A DNA stretch of 40,911 nt. It comes from Acidobacteriota bacterium. Its GTDB lineage: Bacteria; Acidobacteriota; Terriglobia; Terriglobales; Acidobacteriaceae. Positions within the stretch are counted from its first letter, which is position 1. Every line of letters begins with the position of its first letter. The stretch is taken from the NCBI GenBank assembly GCA_021813745.1, contig JAKAJO010000003.1:1-40911 (forward strand), in the 5' to 3' direction. Below the pieces are notes generated by a model. It made no database searches. It worked only from the letters and a program-made list of their open reading frames with translations, and had not been told where the DNA came from. Made by a program: the position numbers and the translations under genes. Positions 25,152 to 33,677 of the stretch are shown piece by piece.

Positions 25152-25658
25152 ATGCAATATGCGATCGACCGGCGAACGAAGCGCGTCGTCCAAGCCGACC
25201 AGGTTCGGCGGACGGATCGAAACCGCGCGTATGAATGCCCGGTTTGCAAAGTCGAGGTCCATTATCGGCGTGCAATTGGTCTGTGCCCGGAGCCTGGGTT
25301 TGCCCACAATGCGCATGTGGCACGACAGGACTGCCACCTCTATCATCCCTCGCATATCTTTGGCCTTCCGTTCAGGGTCCTTCTTTGTCCATTCTCATAT
25401 CGACCGGATGTCAGCGTGGAGTTCCCGAACCGTACTCGACCATCCGGAGCAGATAACTGGCTGCAAACAACAGTTCCATTGTTCCAATGCCTCGTCAGGT
25501 GTGAGATCGGGTACTCGATGTTTCTCATGGGTGTAGGCGTTCCGTATCTAGATGATTCCGAACGACATAATACCAATCAGGGAGGATTCGTAGGCCTGAC
25601 GTTTGTTCGGCAATCCAAGCTTTCTGTACGGCATCTTCAGAATCTTGGCCTGAAATAA
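25152..25658 (+). CDS. CoiA-like zinc-binding protein
   Basis: A 168-residue protein. The N-terminus MQYAIDRRTKRVVQADQV, then YECPVCKVEVHYRRAIG, then FAHNAHVARQDCHLYHPS resembles the zinc-binding N-terminal domain of competence CoiA-like proteins, which in full form carry a nuclease domain. Here the C-terminal region is short and shows no catalytic motif, so the protein may be truncated or a stand-alone binding domain. The ATG at 25152 is chosen by homology; no good ribosome-binding site is present, and an ATG at 25110 is in frame. Confidence 0.5.
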   Translation: MQYAIDRRTKRVVQADQVRRTDRNRAYECPVCKVEVHYRRAIGLCPEPGFAHNAHVARQDCHLYHPSHIFGLPFRVLLCPFSYRPDVSVEFPNRTRPSGADNWLQTTVPLFQCLVRCEIGYSMFLMGVGVPYLDDSERHNTNQGGFVGLTFVRQSKLSVRHLQNLGLK

Positions 25659-25815
25659 CTTGGGCGCAATGTTCCTTCCTGATGTTCCGCGGACCGCCGG
25701 TTTACGAGATCGGTCGCGGAGTTCGTTCAGGCGATTCTCATAACGCTCAAAACGCGCAGCGACGGCTTCTTTTAGGCGATTTTCCTGAGGAATTGCCCGC
25801 TCTCTGTTCAAGCGG

Positions 25816-26031
25816 TTGAGGAAGAAGGCGCCAGATCGCGGTATTCGGGTGATTTCTCCGGCGGGCGAAGCCGTGAAGGATGGAGTGACGATCCAGTGGA
25901 AATATGACCCTGAGGCCGAACTGCTGGAGGTCGACTGCGTTCGCATACCCTTCTGGGGCGACGCAGCGCGTGTCAAGAGCAAGCTCAGTGAGGAGATACA
26001 GGCCGCCTTGGAAACGCGCAATGCCGCATGA
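25816..26031 (+). CDS. Small hypothetical protein, possibly a gene fragment
   Basis: A frame of 71 residues from a TTG start. The part from RVISPAGEAVKDGVTIQWKYDPEAELLEVDCVRIPFW has the beta-rich look of a real domain, and the end is helical. There is no ribosome-binding site near the TTG or near the internal GTG at 25849, so it may be the rest of a longer damaged gene at the element edge. I do not recognise the family. Confidence 0.4.
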   Translation: MRKKAPDRGIRVISPAGEAVKDGVTIQWKYDPEAELLEVDCVRIPFWGDAARVKSKLSEEIQAALETRNAA

Positions 26032-26429
26032 GCTTCGCCGACACATCGCGATGCCGCCTCGGTGACGTTTTATGACCTCGTCGCTGCCCACAAGTCCAAC
26101 CCGGCTCCGTTTCCTTGGCGAGGTTAGTCAATCCTCAATCACGCGGAGGACCTCACGCGCAGGAGGGCAGTTGGACGCTTTGCCCGAACAATTCAGCTTT
26201 CCTGCAGCGTCGAATGGAGCACACCGAACGCGAAGAGCGATCGACACGATTTAGGATTCGAATGCGTTTCCGCTCAAGGTTGGCTATTCATCGTCTAGCG
26301 TGGTGAAGCCTTGTCGGCCTTTCGGATTTACCGGACCAGATTCGTTTTGGCAAGATTGTCATCGTAAAGACCTCAGTCGTTTGAGCACCCTCTTCAGACG
26401 ACCCAAGCGCCCGGTTCGACAAAAACGAA
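26032..26429. other. Gene-free junction between the element and the copper operon
   Basis: 398 bp with no supported gene on either strand. Gene style changes across it: plasmid-type + strand genes to the left, minus-strand copper and carbon-metabolism genes to the right. It is the likely right boundary of the element, but I see no tRNA gene, direct repeat or integrase here to prove an attachment site. Confidence 0.5.
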
Positions 26430-26741
26430 TCAATGAGACAAGGAGGCCTCGCTGAAGCTCACACTGTGAGCTTGAAGAACACCCTTCACCCTCACCGCAT
26501 GGATGACGACTCGATAACCAACTTTCAAGTCGGTTCGCGCGGCAGGTTTTCCAGCTCTTTCATAGGTCGTGGCATCGCTGAGAACGACCTCGACGGTCTT
26601 CTTGTCCGTGGTCTGGACGGTGGCAGATTTGTCTGTTAAGGCTGAAACGGTTCCCATGACATGGATCATGCCTTCATGCGCATTTGCCATCAGGGATACA
26701 GTGGAAACCAACAAAGCTGCGATCAGAACTCGACGATTCAT
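26430..26741 (-). CDS. Small exported protein of the copper operon (DUF5666-like)
   Basis: A 103-residue protein with a signal peptide (MNRRVLIAALLVSTVSLMANA) followed by a beta-rich domain (GMIHVMGTVSALTDKSATVQTTDKKTVEVVLSDATTYERAG, ending in LKVGYRVVIHAVRVKGVLQAHSV). This looks like the OB-like DUF5666 fold seen in periplasmic proteins near metal-resistance genes. It overlaps the cytochrome gene by four bases (ATGA) and is the last gene of the copper operon. Expected in the periplasm; role unknown. Confidence 0.68.
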   Translation of the reverse strand: MNRRVLIAALLVSTVSLMANAHEGMIHVMGTVSALTDKSATVQTTDKKTVEVVLSDATTYERAGKPAARTDLKVGYRVVIHAVRVKGVLQAHSVSFSEASLSH

Positions 26742-27376
26742 GGCATTTCCTTTCCGTGGTGGTGCATAGGTTGTGGTTGCGAACGAGGGGGGCTCCCGTT
26801 CAGGAAATTCTCTTCTTCCTGCTCCTCTTCCATTTCCTGCGGCGACTTCGGGTTCATCTTTTCCATCTCCATCTGCTCGCTTTGAGAAAGCGAAGGAAGA
26901 TGGCGAATGAAGGCGACCAGCTTCCAACTGTCCAGATCGTCATCGCCTGGAGCGCCGAATGCAGGCATTCCGCTCAGCCTCACGCCATTCTTGATGGTCC
27001 AGTACAGTTCGCCGTCGGACCTCTCCTGAGTCTCCGTTTTGCGCATGTCCGGCGGACGAGGGTACATGGTCCTTCCAAGCATGGTGTCGCCACTACCATT
27101 ATTCGCATGGCAAGTGGCGCAGTGGTCGGCCCAATGCTCCATGCCATCATGGATGATGTCGGGAGTGACTGCTACAGGGTTTTTCATGGCCTTGTAGCGC
27201 GAAGGTACTGCTGCGTCCCGCATGGCGATCGCAAGCGAGGACTCTATGGCACCCGGCTGGTCTCTTGTACTGAATCCACGGTGGATCATGCGGCCCATCA
27301 GAAAGAGACAGGATAAGACCGCAAACAAGGCGATCGCAGAAAGCGAGATTTTGCGTCTCCGTCTCATCTCATTCAC
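26738..27376 (-). CDS. Membrane-anchored c-type cytochrome with Met/His-rich tail
   Basis: A 212-residue protein. An N-terminal hydrophobic segment (about 10-28) anchors or exports it. The haem site is CATCH (Cys86, Cys89, His90) and the axial ligand is probably Met137 in LSGMPAF. The C-terminal 40 residues are rich in Glu, Met and His (EQMEMEKMNPK and PMHHHGKEMP), suited to copper binding. It lies between the TolC-type gene and the small exported protein with ATGA overlaps, so it belongs to the copper operon. It may take electrons from the multicopper oxidase or copper(I) (inference). Confidence 0.83.
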   Translation of the reverse strand: MNEMRRRRKISLSAIALFAVLSCLFLMGRMIHRGFSTRDQPGAIESSLAIAMRDAAVPSRYKAMKNPVAVTPDIIHDGMEHWADHCATCHANNGSGDTMLGRTMYPRPPDMRKTETQERSDGELYWTIKNGVRLSGMPAFGAPGDDDLDSWKLVAFIRHLPSLSQSEQMEMEKMNPKSPQEMEEEQEEENFLNGSPPRSQPQPMHHHGKEMP

Positions 27377-28983
27377 TCCTGTGCCCCGCCGGCATTGGGA
27401 AGGTTGATGGTTGTGCTTGGCGTGTCGCTCGATACCGGAGCATGGAGCCCGCCGCTCAGCATGTAGTTTTGGAGTGCAATTGCGTTATGCCATTCCTCAT
27501 GCAGAGCCATGACATAGCTGACCCGCAATTGGAACAGCGTGCGCTGGGAGACAAGCACCTGAGGGTAGGCCTGCGCCATGCTCTGGTACTTTTTCAGATA
27601 CAGTTCGTATGCCCTTGTGGCGCGCGGAATGAGCTGTGTCTTGTAGCGGTCCGCCTCGAACTTCGCGGATTCATACGATTGTGCTAGTGGAACTGCTTGT
27701 TGACGAAGCGAAAGCTGTTCGCGAGCAAGATCTTGTTCAGCGCGTTCGATTTCAGCCCTGGCCGCTTGTACGTTGCCCTGGTTGCGGTTCCACAGAGGAA
27801 GATTGATGCTGGCGCTTGCAAAACTCTGCGCTCCTGCCGGCTTGAACGGGTTTTCGCTGACCTGTTCTCCGTTGTACTGTTCGCCGGCCCGCAACTGCAG
27901 ATCCGGAATGGACTCGCGTTTCGCGTCCTTGAGGCGCGCTTCGGCAACCACAATCTCCTGGCGGGTGCGTTTTATTGTGGGGCTTTCGGCAACGACCGAT
28001 TCCACCATCTGTTCCGTATTAAGTTCGGGCGTCTTCTCCAGATCGCCCTCAAGCGGGCTAATGGGAAGATCACCTTTCCCTGCAAGTGTAGCCAGAACGT
28101 GGAAGGTCTCCAGATAGTGCCGCTGCGCCGTGCTGTAATCAACCTTCGCCTGCTCCGCCTCGACCTCCGTCTGAAGGATGTCCGGCGCATCTGCCTGCCC
28201 TACATTGGCCAGCTGATGAACAGTTTCTACCGCGTCGAGCGCCAGGCCAAGTAACTGCTGGCGTAGATGTACCGTGGTTAGCGCAGCCAGGGCATCGTAA
28301 AATGCCTGTTGCACGTCGCCATGGACCCGATAGGTTTGCTCTTCGACGCCGACCTGCTCGGATCGCATCTCCTGCTCGTGAATGTTGCGCCGGAGTCCCA
28401 GCTTGCCGCCCAGAACAATAGTCTGCTGAACGAAGCCGCCTTGCTCGCCGCCCCCATAAGAACCGCCACGGATCTGCTCCCCTTGATATCCAATTGAGGG
28501 ATTCGGGTAAAGTCCAACCTGACGCGCCTTTTCCTGCGATCGGCGCACTAGAGCGGTGGCTTCTTTGAGGGTGGGGTTGTTCGCGTCGGCGAGTTCGAGA
28601 AAGTTCGCGAGAGACATCGCCGGCCGGGACGCGACGTCCTTCAGAAGTTCCGGCGCAGGGAGGTTAAATCCCGTCTTGTGCTCAGGTTCTTCTGGTTCCT
28701 GCAACGTCATGGCGTCATGAGTATCCGGACTCTGCGACTGCTGAGGCACGGTCATCTGCATATTGCCCATTTCATGCTGCTCCTGCTGCACGCCGGGCAT
28801 AATCTGCTTCGAGTCTGGTTGCTGTTTCATGGTCGGCTGAGAGCATCCCGGCATGACCATGCCCTCCATGCAGTTGCTCTGCGGCGAGGGGGAAGATCCG
28901 GGGTTCTGCGCCAACGCTGTCGTGCCGAAAGCGATCACAATCGCAAGCGCCGATATGGGAATTGACATTCTCTGTCTGGGCAT
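27373..28983 (-). CDS. TolC-family outer membrane efflux protein with Met-rich N-terminus
   Basis: A 536-residue outer membrane efflux protein. After a signal peptide (to about residue 25) there is a Met/Gln/His-rich region (about 35-100), then two repeats typical of TolC/CusC channels: SLANFLELADANNPTLKEA, and a VAEARLKDAKRESIPDLQLRAG to SFASASINLPLWNRNQGNVQAARAEIERAEQDL stretch. TolC-type channels take metal or drugs out through the outer membrane. Its start overlaps the oxidase stop by one base (TAATG). No inner membrane pump lies beside it, so it may pair with a pump elsewhere. Confidence 0.88.
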   Translation of the reverse strand: MPRQRMSIPISALAIVIAFGTTALAQNPGSSPSPQSNCMEGMVMPGCSQPTMKQQPDSKQIMPGVQQEQHEMGNMQMTVPQQSQSPDTHDAMTLQEPEEPEHKTGFNLPAPELLKDVASRPAMSLANFLELADANNPTLKEATALVRRSQEKARQVGLYPNPSIGYQGEQIRGGSYGGGEQGGFVQQTIVLGGKLGLRRNIHEQEMRSEQVGVEEQTYRVHGDVQQAFYDALAALTTVHLRQQLLGLALDAVETVHQLANVGQADAPDILQTEVEAEQAKVDYSTAQRHYLETFHVLATLAGKGDLPISPLEGDLEKTPELNTEQMVESVVAESPTIKRTRQEIVVAEARLKDAKRESIPDLQLRAGEQYNGEQVSENPFKPAGAQSFASASINLPLWNRNQGNVQAARAEIERAEQDLAREQLSLRQQAVPLAQSYESAKFEADRYKTQLIPRATRAYELYLKKYQSMAQAYPQVLVSQRTLFQLRVSYVMALHEEWHNAIALQNYMLSGGLHAPVSSDTPSTTINLPNAGGAQE

Positions 28984-30449
28984 TAGGCACGCTCCAGAAT
29001 GGCGGCATAGGGATCATGGGGCCGGTTGGCTTTCTTCATGCGCGAGATCACTTCGTCGTACTTTTCCGGCGGCAGCACTCGGACAAAGGTCATCATTCCC
29101 TGCATGAACCCGCTCCAGCCGGGGTTCAGGCCGTAATTCTCGGGCCGCTCAACGGCGTCATCCATCGCCATCATTGGCCCTTCCATGTACGCATCCTGGG
29201 GGAAGTTCGGGACATCATTGGCATTTCTCGCAATGTCACTCTGCATATTCCCCATCTCGTGCTGCATCCCCGGCATGGCTTCCATCGCTTTCTGTTGCGA
29301 TAGAGGCCCATTGGTCGTCGAGGTGTCAGCGGTATTTCCAACACCGCCCAAGCCGCGGCCCAGCGTGGGGCCGTAGTCCTCACCGAGAGGAGCACCGGGC
29401 TCGCCCTGCAGCATACCCATGCCGGTATTCATGTCGCCTCCTGCGGGGATGCCCATGGTGCGTGTCATCTTTCCGGCAACAGAAGACATCTGGTTCATCA
29501 TGTGGTGAGGCAAGTGACAGTGCAGCATCCAGTCGCCAGGATTGTTCGCGACAAACTCGACCGCTCGCGCCTGCGCCACACCGACGAGCACAGTGTTGCC
29601 GGGCCACCAAGCGCCTTCCGGAATTCGGCCTCCCTCCGTGCCTGTGACGTAAAACGTATGACCATGCAGGTGCATTGGATGGTGGTCCATGCCGAGGTTC
29701 ACGAACCGGATGCGCACGCGGTCGCCCAATTTCACGATCAGGGGCGTGGTAGCCGGGCCGGCTTTTCCGTTAAACACCAACCAGTTGAACTCCATGTTCA
29801 TGGTGTTGGGAACGGTATTGCTGGGAAGGACCGCGTATTCCTGCAAATGAATCAGGAAGTCCTTTTCGCAGTGCGGGCGGTAAGGCTCCCTGGGATGCAT
29901 GATGAATCCCCCAAGCATACCTGCCATCTCTTGCATCGCCATATGCGAGTGGTAGAAGTAGGTGCCTTCCTGATGAATGTCGAATTCATAGACAAAGCGC
30001 CCGCCTGGCTTCACCGGTGGCTGGCTGATGACCGGCATTCCATCATTGGGGATTGTGTCCTCAAAGCCATGCCAATGAAGCGACGTGGGTTCGGGCAGAT
30101 GATTCTCGAAGACAACGCGCACATGATCGCCCTGGTTCACTTGAATCGTCGGTCCAGGCGCACTGCCATTGAAGCCCCACACATTGATGGACTTCATCGG
30201 GTGGATTTGTTGTTTTATGACCTCGGCAACCAGCCGAAAGACTTTGGCGTCTCCGTCCATTGTGAACGGCAGATCGCCGATATCGGTGGTGACGACGGGT
30301 ATGTTGAAGGCTGCTTCTCGATTTCGGTTGTTGGTCCGAGAGTTGCGCGAGACCGGCCGGCTCGACGGTTCGGCCGACAGCCTTGACATAGCAAATACAC
30401 TGGCGCCAAGCCCAAGCGCCTTCTGGATGAAGGTACGGCGGCTGCTCAT
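28983..30449 (-). CDS. Tat-exported multicopper oxidase (CopA/CueO-like)
   Basis: A 488-residue periplasmic multicopper oxidase. The Tat signal starts SSRRTFIQKALGLGASVFA. Copper ligands are visible in order: HWHG, HSHM, HPMHLHGH and HCHLPHHMMNQM with the axial Met. These enzymes oxidise copper(I) to the less toxic copper(II) with oxygen. A C-terminal extension of about 130 residues has Met/His-rich motifs, including QHEMGNMQ, which also occurs in the TolC neighbour. The extension ends with a conserved-looking region (YMEGPMMAMDDAVERPENYG). This is the first gene of a coupled four-gene operon. Confidence 0.93.
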   Translation of the reverse strand: MSSRRTFIQKALGLGASVFAMSRLSAEPSSRPVSRNSRTNNRNREAAFNIPVVTTDIGDLPFTMDGDAKVFRLVAEVIKQQIHPMKSINVWGFNGSAPGPTIQVNQGDHVRVVFENHLPEPTSLHWHGFEDTIPNDGMPVISQPPVKPGGRFVYEFDIHQEGTYFYHSHMAMQEMAGMLGGFIMHPREPYRPHCEKDFLIHLQEYAVLPSNTVPNTMNMEFNWLVFNGKAGPATTPLIVKLGDRVRIRFVNLGMDHHPMHLHGHTFYVTGTEGGRIPEGAWWPGNTVLVGVAQARAVEFVANNPGDWMLHCHLPHHMMNQMSSVAGKMTRTMGIPAGGDMNTGMGMLQGEPGAPLGEDYGPTLGRGLGGVGNTADTSTTNGPLSQQKAMEAMPGMQHEMGNMQSDIARNANDVPNFPQDAYMEGPMMAMDDAVERPENYGLNPGWSGFMQGMMTFVRVLPPEKYDEVISRMKKANRPHDPYAAILERA

Positions 30450-30542
30450 TGGAACTCCTCAATTGGCAGAAACGGTGGATACGCGGTGTCGGGGCGGATG
30501 AGAGCAAACCCGCCCAGAGAAATGCGCGATGAGGAGATTGAG

Positions 30543-30986
30543 CTAGATACGGAGGGAAGAGCCCGGACGCACGTCGAGTGGGGCGTTCCTTGCCTCTCGA
30601 TGTACGCTCCACAGAGCGCTCATGCGAAAACTGGCACCGGTCCGCCCAGGGAGAGGCAGCGGCGCCGGAAGTGTTATCGCCGAAGGGTGGGACAGGGATT
30701 CTTCCGTGGCAGAGCTCTTCATAATTGCTACCAACTCCGCCTTGCAGAAAGTCGCTTCGCAGCGATTTCCACTCATCACTGCAGAGGCTTCATTGCCCGC
30801 GTGCATGGACATCCCGTGACAATGATCTATCTGTTCGTGCCCCATTGGCATCGCCGCATGTTGACCGCAACTACGGTTTCCTGAGGATTGCCCCATCAGC
30901 GCACAGCGCAGATCGCAATTCACCGCCAGCGTCTGGGTGATCGCCAGCGCGAACGAGACAGCGACGAGGATGGATCTCCGGAGCAT
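30543..30986 (-). CDS. Secreted Cys/His/Met-rich small protein
   Basis: A 147-residue protein with a signal peptide (MLRRSILVAVSFALAITQTLA) and a mature part rich in Cys, His and Met (NCDLRCALMGQ, CGQHAAMPMGHEQIDHCHGMSMHAG, CEATFCKAEL), a good copper-binding composition. The last 60 residues are Pro/Ser/Arg-rich and less convincing. It lies 93 bp upstream of the oxidase and may share its transcript. No family recognised; likely a periplasmic copper buffer (inference). The 180 bp upstream to GlgX should contain its promoter. Confidence 0.6.
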   Translation of the reverse strand: MLRRSILVAVSFALAITQTLAVNCDLRCALMGQSSGNRSCGQHAAMPMGHEQIDHCHGMSMHAGNEASAVMSGNRCEATFCKAELVAIMKSSATEESLSHPSAITLPAPLPLPGRTGASFRMSALWSVHREARNAPLDVRPGSSLRI

Positions 30987-31166
30987 CGGGTTGCGGGCCG
31001 CGGCAACTTGGGTGCAAGCTCGGGGAAGTGCCGGTCGACCTGTCCTATGTATAGCATTCCTTACTTATGTCGAACAAGGAGGACATCCGTAATTGACCCT
31101 GGCCCTCAACCTCGAAGTTCGGTTTCGCATCGCGCTGTCTGGTAGGTCTACCCAAAGCATTGCGGC

Positions 31167-33215
31167 TCATGATTGGCGAAGAAGGACAACAATCGATCGA
31201 GGATTCAGTCGACATGTGGAACTATCTATACGGGCCTCGGAGCCGGGATCGCAGAAATCCTCCGGTGCGGTCAGGCTCGTGTCGATCACGCGAAGCCATT
31301 CCTCTGGCCGGATATCCTGCACAACAAATTCGACTGGCTCGGAAGAACCGTTGATCATGACATAAATGTCCGCATCGTTGAGGGCCGCGCCTTCGAGAAG
31401 GAACGCCAGACAATGTGAAGCACGGGTGAGGTCGGGGTCCCCGATTGTTCCGTGCCATCGGATGTCATCACGCCAGAACCGGCTGCGTGAGATGGAGGGA
31501 TGGTTCTTGCGGAAGGCGATCATATTCCTGAAAAAGCGGAAAGTATCGCTGTTCTGGTCAAGCAGATCCCAGTCCAGCCACGTGAGGTCATTGTCCTGGT
31601 TGTACGGATTATTGTTTCCCCGCTGCGTATTCATAAACTCGTCGCCGGCGCAGAACATGGGCGTCCCATTCGACAAGAAGAGCAACGTGCAGAAGTTCTT
31701 CACCTGTTGCTTTCGAAGCGCCAGCACCGATTCGGGAGCCGCCTCATCTCCCTCCCAGCCGCAATTCCAACTCCGGCTGTCATCGGCGCCGTCGTTGTTA
31801 TCATGGCCATTCGCCTCGTTGTGCTTCCTGTTGTAGGAGACAAGATCGTACAGGCAGAAGCCATCATGACAGGTGACGAAATTTACGCTCTGGTAGGGCC
31901 GATAGGAGTTCGCGATATCGTCAGGAAAGAGATCGCAGCTTCCGTAGATGCGCGACATCAGTTTCGGAACCATATCTACGTCGCCGCGCACAAAGGCGCG
32001 TACATCGTCGCGGAACTGGCCGTTCCATTGCAACCATGAGATGCCGGGAAAACTTCGGCCCAGTTGATACGTCGCCGGATCCCACGCTTCCGCGATCAAT
32101 CGCAGATTCTCTAATTCAGGAGCGGCGCCAATCTCCGCGATGACCGGCGGATCGGAGAGGTTGATCGACCCATCCTCGTTCCTCGTAAAAACTGACGCCA
32201 GATCAAAGCGGAATCCGTCGACATGCATCTCATCCCGCCAGAATCGCATGCTGTCGAGAATCATCTTGCGCACATAGGGGTTGGCGCAGTTCAAGGTGTT
32301 TCCTGTGCCGCTGTCATTACGATAGCGGCGACGCTCCGATTCGAGGAGGTAATAAGTTGTGTTGTCGATGCCGCGATAACTGTAGGTCGAGCCGCTCTCA
32401 TTTCCCTCGGCGGTGTGGTTGTACACGACATCCAGCAGCACCTCAATTCCGGCCTCGTGCAGGGCTCGGACCATCGTGCGGAATTCGTTCAGAGCATCGA
32501 ATGGCTTGCCTGCGCTGGCATATTCATGATGTGGAGAAAAGAAATTCAAGGGCATGTAGCCCCAGTAGCTTCCTTCCTCTGGATCCTGCTGCATAACCGG
32601 AAGCAACTCTACTGCCGTGATTCCCAGTTCCTTCAAATAGGGTATTTTTTCAATTAAGCCGAGAAATGTACCTCGGTGTGCTGTGGCCACTCCAGAGTTT
32701 GCTCTCCTGGTGAATCCTCGCACATGCAACTCGTAGATGACCAGATCAGAACCATGCAGGCGGATCTGGTCCGCTGCCCAACTGCTGTGCGGTTCGCAGG
32801 CGATGAGTCCAAGAGGAGCTCTTCCGGCGTTCGAACCTGGAGTGGATGCAGCCGTACGGCTGAACCGCGTCGGAAAACATACACATCGCGCATAGGGATC
32901 GAGCAGGATCTTTCGGGAGTCGAAGCGATGGCCCTCTTCTGGCTCCTTTGGGCCGGCAACCTGATAGGCGTAGTAGCGCGCGTCCGGAATGGAGTTCTTC
33001 CGCAACCGGCAATGCCAGATACGGCCCGACTTGTTGATGAGGGGATTGAGCCGGTGTTCGTACGTCGGAGTCGCGAGGTCGATCTCAGCATAGAGCAACA
33101 GCGTGACTGCGGTTGCATGCTTTGAATAAAGGGCAAAGTTGTATGCTGCCTCGTCCTCGACCCATGTAACGCCGAGAGGCGATGGCGATCCTTCGAGCGC
33201 AAACCAGTTGTGCAT
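31167..33215 (-). CDS. glgX: Glycogen debranching enzyme GlgX
   Basis: A 682-residue GH13 isoamylase-type enzyme. An N-terminal CBM48 domain (about 10-140) precedes the barrel. Conserved region I is DVVYNHT (262-268), the nucleophile is Asp338 in DGFRFDLAS, the acid/base is Glu376 in LIAEAWD, and the third acid is Asp451 in TCHDGF. It cuts alpha-1,6 branches of limit dextrins left by glycogen phosphorylase, whose gene lies two upstream. Length is normal. It is the last gene of the glycogen cluster, 97 bp after the small cytochrome. Confidence 0.95.
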   Translation of the reverse strand: MHNWFALEGSPSPLGVTWVEDEAAYNFALYSKHATAVTLLLYAEIDLATPTYEHRLNPLINKSGRIWHCRLRKNSIPDARYYAYQVAGPKEPEEGHRFDSRKILLDPYARCVCFPTRFSRTAASTPGSNAGRAPLGLIACEPHSSWAADQIRLHGSDLVIYELHVRGFTRRANSGVATAHRGTFLGLIEKIPYLKELGITAVELLPVMQQDPEEGSYWGYMPLNFFSPHHEYASAGKPFDALNEFRTMVRALHEAGIEVLLDVVYNHTAEGNESGSTYSYRGIDNTTYYLLESERRRYRNDSGTGNTLNCANPYVRKMILDSMRFWRDEMHVDGFRFDLASVFTRNEDGSINLSDPPVIAEIGAAPELENLRLIAEAWDPATYQLGRSFPGISWLQWNGQFRDDVRAFVRGDVDMVPKLMSRIYGSCDLFPDDIANSYRPYQSVNFVTCHDGFCLYDLVSYNRKHNEANGHDNNDGADDSRSWNCGWEGDEAAPESVLALRKQQVKNFCTLLFLSNGTPMFCAGDEFMNTQRGNNNPYNQDNDLTWLDWDLLDQNSDTFRFFRNMIAFRKNHPSISRSRFWRDDIRWHGTIGDPDLTRASHCLAFLLEGAALNDADIYVMINGSSEPVEFVVQDIRPEEWLRVIDTSLTAPEDFCDPGSEARIDSSTCRLNPRSIVVLLRQS

Positions 33216-33312
33216 TCACACCTCTTGGCAACTGCGTCGTTCGCACCGAGCAGGGCACTTGCGCAATACTCGGGAGAGCGCAGAAATGCCACAGCGATTC
33301 CTGCGCATCACG

Positions 33313-33633
33313 CTACTTCTTCTGAAGCGTACGTATATAGGCAATCGCTTCCTTGATCTGGGCATCGGTCAGCTTCCCGTTGTATGCGGGCATCTTCCCT
33401 CTGCCACTCTTCGTCGCGGCGATGAGTTCGGCGTCCGACGCCTTCACCAATTCCACCGCCTTGAAGGACGGAACCTTCATAGCCTTTCCTACTGGACTTG
33501 ATGCGAGGCCGTCTGCTCCGTGGCACGTGGCGCACTTGGCCTTGTAGGTGTCCGTGCCGCTCTGCGCAAAGGCAGGCGCCACGAGGGTTACAGCCAACAG
33601 GATCATCGACAGGTTTCCGATTCGAAGGTTCAC
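33313..33633 (-). CDS. Small periplasmic cytochrome c (class I)
   Basis: A 106-residue protein with a signal peptide (to about AFAQ, residue 24), a CATCH haem site (Cys34, Cys37, His38) and the axial Met in GKMPAY. This is a class I (c6/c555-like) electron carrier acting in the periplasm. It lies between phosphorylase and GlgX with small gaps, an odd place for a redox protein, and could be co-transcribed with carbon-store genes. Confidence 0.9.
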   Translation of the reverse strand: MNLRIGNLSMILLAVTLVAPAFAQSGTDTYKAKCATCHGADGLASSPVGKAMKVPSFKAVELVKASDAELIAATKSGRGKMPAYNGKLTDAQIKEAIAYIRTLQKK

Positions 33634-33677
33634 AATTTCGCTCCTTTTGTATTTCTCGGACGACAGTCCGAAGCCTG

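Noticed and set aside
25548..26021. 157-residue minus-strand frame
   Set aside because: It lies opposite the end of the CoiA-like gene and a better + strand frame, with no start signal or recognisable domain.
26410..26430. GGTTCGA resembling a tRNA T-loop near the element edge
   Set aside because: No acceptor or anticodon arm can be paired around it.
30459..30480. CAATTGGCAG sequence like the sigma-54 promoter core
   Set aside because: No GC element at the right distance, and it points away from the copper genes.
31030..31055. CGGCAC...TTGCA on the minus strand before the copper genes
   Set aside because: The GG and GC elements are one base too far apart for a sigma-54 promoter.
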